From: an uncultured Lachnospiraceae bacterium
GTDB taxonomy: Bacteria; Bacillota; Clostridia; Lachnospirales; Lachnospiraceae
Reading direction: 5' to 3'
Length of the DNA stretch: 64,000 bases
Assembly (NCBI GenBank): GCA_910586755.1
Contig: CAJUJM010000066.1
Span: 9,972 to 73,971 of the forward strand
The stretch's first letter is position 1. Each line of letters starts with the position of its first letter. Position numbers and translations under genes: made by a program. The notes under the pieces are model-generated. The model was not told the DNA's origin. It searched no databases and worked only from the letters and a program-made list of their open reading frames with translations. Positions 60,074-64,000 of the stretch are shown here, one piece after another.

Positions 60074-61030
60074 ATGGGGAAAATGATTGAAGACGAAGTA
60101 ATGCCTTTATTTCTTATTAACGGATTTTTGGAGGCCGGGAAAACCCAGTTTCTCCAGTTTACCATGCAGCAGGAATACTTTCAGGCAGAGGGACGAACCC
60201 TTCTTATTGTCTGTGAGGAAGGCGACACGGAGTATGACCAAAAGATATTAAAAAACAGCCGTACAGACGTGGTTTACGTGGAAGATCAGTCCCAGCTTAC
60301 TCCAGAGTTTTTAACGGATTTGGAGCTGATGCACAATCCGGAGCGGGTATTGATGGAGTGGAACGGAATGTGGAACCAGGATGAGCTGCGCCTTCCGGGG
60401 GATTGGCAGATATACCAGCAGATTACCATTATTGACGGATCTACCTTTGACCTGTATGTGGCAAATATGAAGCCTCTTTTAGGGGCAATGGTGAAAAACA
60501 GCGAGCTGATTATTATGAACCGCTGTGACGGCATTTCTGATGAAAAGCTGACCGGATACCGCAGAGGCTTAAGAGCTATGAGCAGAAGCAGTGAGATTGT
60601 GCTGGAAGATGAGAACGGGGAGATCGCCCAGGAATTGCTGGAAGAGGATCTGCCCTATGATCTTCAGGCTCCGGTTATTGAGGTGAAGCCGGAGCATTAC
60701 GGCATCTGGTACATTGACTGTATGGATAATACAGAGCGCTATGAAGGGAAAACCGTAAACTTTACCGCTATGGTATTAAAATCTGAAAACTTTCCAAAAA
60801 ACTATTTTGTTCCCGGACGGATGGCTATGACCTGTTGTGAAGCGGATATGACCTTTTTAGGCTTTATCTGCAAGGCCAGGGAAGCCAGACATCTGGAGAC
60901 CCGCCAGTGGGTACAGGTTCGGGCCAGGGTGGCAAAGGAATATTGGCAGGATTACGGCGGCGAAGGGCCGGTTCTCTATGCAGAAAGTGTAGAACCGGCA
61001 GAAGAAATTAAAGAAATTGTACAATTTTAG
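60074..61030 (+). CDS. Fusion of CobW-like GTPase domain with YcgQ-like (DUF1980/TIGR03943) domain
   Basis: A 318-residue protein. Residues 1-195 resemble a CobW-type P-loop domain: Walker A variant NGFLEAGKTQFL, LLIVCEEGDTEYD in place of the CxCC loop, and IIMNRCDGIS in the NKxD place. Residues 205-318 resemble the C-terminal half of YcgQ-type proteins (YIDCMDNTERYEGKTVNFTAMVL, MTCCEADMTFLGFICKA and VRARV). YcgQ/YcgR pairs are Zur-controlled zinc genes in Bacillus, so the fusion joins two zinc-linked modules. It lies 18 bases after the His-rich CobW gene. The start at 60074 has CAGGAG eight bases upstream. Loss of the CxCC suggests a changed metal site. Domain calls are by motif memory only. 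Confidence 0.7.
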   Translation: MGKMIEDEVMPLFLINGFLEAGKTQFLQFTMQQEYFQAEGRTLLIVCEEGDTEYDQKILKNSRTDVVYVEDQSQLTPEFLTDLELMHNPERVLMEWNGMWNQDELRLPGDWQIYQQITIIDGSTFDLYVANMKPLLGAMVKNSELIIMNRCDGISDEKLTGYRRGLRAMSRSSEIVLEDENGEIAQELLEEDLPYDLQAPVIEVKPEHYGIWYIDCMDNTERYEGKTVNFTAMVLKSENFPKNYFVPGRMAMTCCEADMTFLGFICKAREARHLETRQWVQVRARVAKEYWQDYGGEGPVLYAESVEPAEEIKEIVQF

Positions 61031-61080
61031 GTAACAGAACAGTACGATTTTAAACTGACAAAAAAGAGAGGTACAGAGTG

Positions 61081-62127
61081 ATGAAAAAGGCAGTATTATG
61101 GCTTACAGTGGCTGTCCTCAGCTTTGGAATTTCCGGCTGTGACAGCGCAATCCCTATCCCGGGACTGGGAATAGGGAAAGAGGCAGAGGAAGAGACAACA
61201 AAGGAAGAGACAACAGAGGAAGAAACAACAGAGGAAGAAACGGAAGCAGGAGCAGCAGCTGACGACTATACCAAATATAATGCCTATATTGATGTCAACA
61301 ATATGATGTTAGATCGGTTAGACTTTGTCATTGGAAGTTATTTTGACGATGTGGATTTCCAGGAGGAATTCACTCCATATGAAGAGGATTACTGGTGCAA
61401 TTCCCTGGGAGATTATTATATTGAGACGATTGATGAGGCGTATGCCCTGGTGGATCAAAAGCCGGAATACCCGGAACTGGATAAGGCATACAAAGAGCTT
61501 TATCCGGTTATGCGGGAGCTGATGGAGGATTTAGACGCAGTTCATGAGTATACAGACTTAAAGTCCTACCTGGATGACGATTATGCCAAGGGAGAAGAGC
61601 TTCACGCGGCGATCTGGAAAAATGTAAACCTCTATTTCATTCTCAGCGATACTTTTTATGAAGAGATGAACGAAGTTGCAGACGAGCAGAGAGAGATTGA
61701 TTTGGCTGCGTATAAAGAAGAAGGACTCATGGCTCATTACTATTCTATGAAGGTGCTTGTAACGGCTCAGGAAATTCAGTCTGCTATCTATGATCAGGGA
61801 GTAACAGACGAAAATATTATTGAGCTGGATATTGAAGCTTTGAGGCCTTTATACAATCAATTTGTAGAAGAGGTAGAAGAGTGTCTGAAATATTTTAATG
61901 ATGACGATCAGCTGGCAAAGGAAGGGTACTACGGTATCTCCAGCATTTATACCAGCGCCCTTAAAGACACCAAGGTGTCCTTAAGCGAGCTGTTTAAGCG
62001 GGTAGAGGAGCAGAGACCTTTAAGCGAAGTGGACTGGATGAGCCATGAGGCCATTCCCAGAACAGGAACTATCAGAGAGTTTGAAAGTGAGTTAAGCGAT
62101 CTGATTGATGAGTATAACCGGTTGTAA
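61081..62127 (+). CDS. Lipoprotein with DUF3829-like domain
   Basis: A 348-residue protein with a signal peptide and lipobox ending SGCDS, so lipid-anchored outside the membrane. A low-complexity acidic linker (EETTE repeats) follows, then a helical domain of about 270 residues with very high Asp/Glu/Tyr content (TKYNAYIDVNNMMLDRLDFV, YNQFVEEVEECLKYF). This fits DUF3829 (YiiG-like). Its role is unknown; proximity to the metal-handling genes suggests, weakly, a metal or envelope role. AGAGAGG lies before the ATG at 61081, chosen over a GTG three bases earlier. Confidence 0.78.
   Translation: MKKAVLWLTVAVLSFGISGCDSAIPIPGLGIGKEAEEETTKEETTEEETTEEETEAGAAADDYTKYNAYIDVNNMMLDRLDFVIGSYFDDVDFQEEFTPYEEDYWCNSLGDYYIETIDEAYALVDQKPEYPELDKAYKELYPVMRELMEDLDAVHEYTDLKSYLDDDYAKGEELHAAIWKNVNLYFILSDTFYEEMNEVADEQREIDLAAYKEEGLMAHYYSMKVLVTAQEIQSAIYDQGVTDENIIELDIEALRPLYNQFVEEVEECLKYFNDDDQLAKEGYYGISSIYTSALKDTKVSLSELFKRVEEQRPLSEVDWMSHEAIPRTGTIREFESELSDLIDEYNRL
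61189..61246 (+). repeat. 15-bp tandem repeat in the lipoprotein gene
   Basis: About four copies of GAAGARACAACAGAG, each encoding Glu-Glu-Thr-Thr-Glu/Lys, form the linker after the lipobox. The unit length keeps frame, so copy number could vary between strains. Confidence 0.75.
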
Positions 62128-62142
62128 AAGACAATACAGAAG

Positions 62143-62188
62143 GGGCCGTTGCAAAATAGATGAGTAATCATCTATGGAGCAATGGCTC
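62143..62188 (+). terminator. Strong hairpin after the lipoprotein gene
   Basis: GGCC-GTTGC pairs with GCAAT-GGCT, and ATAGATGA with TCATCTAT around GTAA, giving about 18 pairs, followed by CTATTCTTATGG. The U-tract is weak, so this is a terminator or an end scar of a mobile element. Confidence 0.5.
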
Positions 62189-62291
62189 TATTCTTATGGT
62201 CTTGCCATGAACATGGGTTTGCGATAGAATAGAAACGAAGTATGGTTTGCCCTGAGCAACAGTCCGGGTAACAGAAGGGCGGTGCAGACAA

Positions 62292-63977
62292 ATGCGAAGA
62301 AAGAAATTTCCGATAGGAATTGAGAGTTTTGAAGAAATCCGAAAGGAAGGATTTTATTATGTGGATAAGACGGGGCTGCTCCGGGATTTATTGGACAACT
62401 GGGGGAAAGTAAACCTGTTTACCAGACCGCGGCGTTTTGGTAAAACGCTGAATATGAGTATGCTGAAATGCTTCTTCGAAATCGGAGCCGACAAGACACT
62501 GTTTGACGGTCTGGCCATCTCCAGGGAAACAGATCTGTGTGATATGTATATGGGTAGGTTTCCTGTGGTGTTTCTGTCACTGAAGGGTGTGGATGGGCTG
62601 ACATTTGAAGATGCGTATGGAATGTTGCGCCGTTTACTGATTTCGGAGGTACGGCGTTTTAGCTGCCTTTCAGATAGCGAAAGGATTTCAGAAAACGATA
62701 AAACTGCATTTATGCGTATCTTGAGAGAGCAGGAAGGTATGGATGATGTGCAGGACAGCCTGCGTATCCTTTCCGAATTACTCTATAAACACTATGGAAG
62801 GAAAGCCATTCTGCTGATTGATGAATATGATGTACCATTGGACAAGGCATTTCAGCATGGCTACTACAGAGAGATGGTGGCGCTGATCCGCAGCCTGTTC
62901 GGACAGGCTCTCAAGACGAATGATTTTTTGCAATTTGCGGTGCTGACCGGCTGCCTGCAGGTGTCCAAGGAGAGTATCTTTACCGGACTGAACAATTTTG
63001 ATGTAAATTCGATTGCAGATATAAGATATGATGAGCATTTTGGTTTTACGGAGAAGGAAGTATTGGCTCTTCTGCAGGCATATGGTTTGGAACAGGCAGC
63101 AGTAACCATGAAAGAGTGGTATGACGGGTATCGCTTTGGCAATGCAGATGTATACTGTCCGTGGGATGTTATCAATTATGCAAAAAAACTACAGGCAGAT
63201 TCCCAGGCGGAGCCACAGGCATTTTGGATCAATACCAGCGGCAATGACCTGGTGAAGCGCTTCATTGACAGCGCAGATAAGACAACGCAAAATGAAATCG
63301 AAAGGCTGATTGCAGGAGAAATTATTGAGAAGATGGTTCGTCTGGAGTTGACCTACGACGAGATTGACAACAGCATAGATAATCTGTGGAGCGTCCTGTT
63401 TACGACAGGATATCTCACACAGATGGAAAAGGCCAAAGAAGGTGTGTATAAGCTGGCCATTCCCAACCGGGAAGTGCGGGAAGTTTTTATCCTCCAGATT
63501 CAGGAATGGTTTAGAGAAACCATCATACAGGACGGAAAGCCAATGCAGAAATTCCATCAGGCATTTTTAGCAGGAGACGCGGACGAGATCGCAAAGCAGC
63601 TGACGATGATTTTAGGCAGAATGATCAGTGTTCTGGATACGAAAGCACGGGATAACCAGAAGGAGAATTTCTACCACGGTCTGCTTCTGGGACTTTTGCG
63701 GAGCGAACCGACCTGGCTGCTCTTGTCCAATGCAGAATCAGGCGAAGGCTTTTGCGATATCCTAATTGAGCCGGAAGACCCGAATACGGGGATTGTCATC
63801 GAAGTAAAATATGCAGCCAGTATTGCGGGACTTGATGCGAAGTGCAAAGAAGCGATGGAACAGATCAAAGTGCGCCGTTATGATGAAAAACTGCGAAATG
63901 ACGGCAGAGATAATATTTTTGGATATGGCATTGCATTTTACAAGAAGCGGTGCAAGGTGGTATGGGAGAAATTATAG
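62292..63977 (+). CDS. AAA-ATPase-like protein with PD-(D/E)XK nuclease domain
   Basis: A 561-residue protein of the AAA-ATPase_like/PDDEXK_9 family. It begins PIGIESFEEIRKEGFYYVDKTGLL, has a P-loop variant RPRRFGKTLNMSMLKCFF, Walker B LLIDEYDVPLDKA and a C-terminal nuclease fold with FCDILIEPEDPNTGIVIEVKYA (Asp...Glu-x-Lys). Such genes are often multicopy in anaerobes and some Bacteroides and are thought to be linked to mobile elements; their role is not known. AGAAGGG is about 13 bases upstream of the ATG at 62292, so the ribosome site is weak. The stop at 63975-63977 lies 23 bases before the window edge. Confidence 0.85.
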   Translation: MRRKKFPIGIESFEEIRKEGFYYVDKTGLLRDLLDNWGKVNLFTRPRRFGKTLNMSMLKCFFEIGADKTLFDGLAISRETDLCDMYMGRFPVVFLSLKGVDGLTFEDAYGMLRRLLISEVRRFSCLSDSERISENDKTAFMRILREQEGMDDVQDSLRILSELLYKHYGRKAILLIDEYDVPLDKAFQHGYYREMVALIRSLFGQALKTNDFLQFAVLTGCLQVSKESIFTGLNNFDVNSIADIRYDEHFGFTEKEVLALLQAYGLEQAAVTMKEWYDGYRFGNADVYCPWDVINYAKKLQADSQAEPQAFWINTSGNDLVKRFIDSADKTTQNEIERLIAGEIIEKMVRLELTYDEIDNSIDNLWSVLFTTGYLTQMEKAKEGVYKLAIPNREVREVFILQIQEWFRETIIQDGKPMQKFHQAFLAGDADEIAKQLTMILGRMISVLDTKARDNQKENFYHGLLLGLLRSEPTWLLLSNAESGEGFCDILIEPEDPNTGIVIEVKYAASIAGLDAKCKEAMEQIKVRRYDEKLRNDGRDNIFGYGIAFYKKRCKVVWEKL

Positions 63978-64000
63978 GGCATGTCACATTTTCGGACAAG

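Overview
The window reads as chromosome of an anaerobic gut-type Firmicute, most likely a Lachnospiraceae member (Clostridium/Lachnoclostridium-like). Supporting signs are strong AGGAGG-type ribosome sites, consensus TTGACA/TATAAT promoters with 17-bp spacers, alpha2 glycyl-tRNA synthetase, a PPi-type phosphofructokinase, a split cobalamin-dependent MetH, several SEC-C/U32/MATE families and dense same-strand gene packing. No rRNA, tRNA, CRISPR array or intact transposase was seen. Species is not claimed.

Layout. 1-9.6 kb: RNA modification and housekeeping (end of an unknown gene, trmR-like methyltransferase, trhP-like U32 protein, YdcF protein, M16C protease, era, recO, lipoprotein, glyS). 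9.7-13.7 kb: three MATE exporters in a row. 13.75-18.6 kb: an AT-rich accessory island. It holds two convergent, truncated DNA methyltransferase genes, one interrupted by a -1 frameshift at a canonical slippery heptamer; then a roughly 490-nt gene-free unit with a consensus promoter, several hairpins and a strong terminator, which is a candidate large structured RNA; then an MntA/HepT (nucleotidyltransferase/HEPN) toxin-antitoxin pair. 18.7-28.2 kb: small protein, amidase, PPi-PFK, SEC-C protein, methyltransferase, hslO, cold-shock protein, DUF5662 protein, exonuclease-like protein, ruvAB. 28.4-34.1 kb: zapA-like gene, rlhA-like U32 protein, and a SEDS/PBP pair for septal or elongation peptidoglycan. 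34.2-38.3 kb: an orphan gene, a NUDIX hydrolase, a methionine-rich exported protein and an M32 carboxypeptidase.

38.4-42.6 kb is a methionine/one-carbon block: metF, a stand-alone MetH activation-domain protein, and MetH lacking that domain. 42.6-45.4 kb encodes an MBOAT/DHHW pair for envelope polysaccharide O-acylation. 45.4-47.7 kb is hemB-hemL, which feeds tetrapyrrole and probably cobalamin supply for MetH. 47.8-51.8 kb: RpiR-type regulator, then fruK-fruA for fructose uptake. 52-55.7 kb: hybrid sensor kinase and a convergent MFS transporter sharing one terminator. 56.1-58.9 kb: HAD phosphatase and the KtrB-KtrA potassium uptake pair. 59-62.1 kb: a His-rich CobW-type metallochaperone, a CobW-like/YcgQ-like fusion and a DUF3829 lipoprotein. 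The window ends with an AAA-ATPase-like/PD-(D/E)XK protein.

Two full 150-bp copies of a palindromic, cloverleaf-folding repeat (24.5 and 55.8 kb) differ by compensatory base changes. A truncated third copy at 56.0 kb supplies the -35 box of the HAD gene. All functional names come from reading motifs and domain order by eye; no database search or folding program was run.
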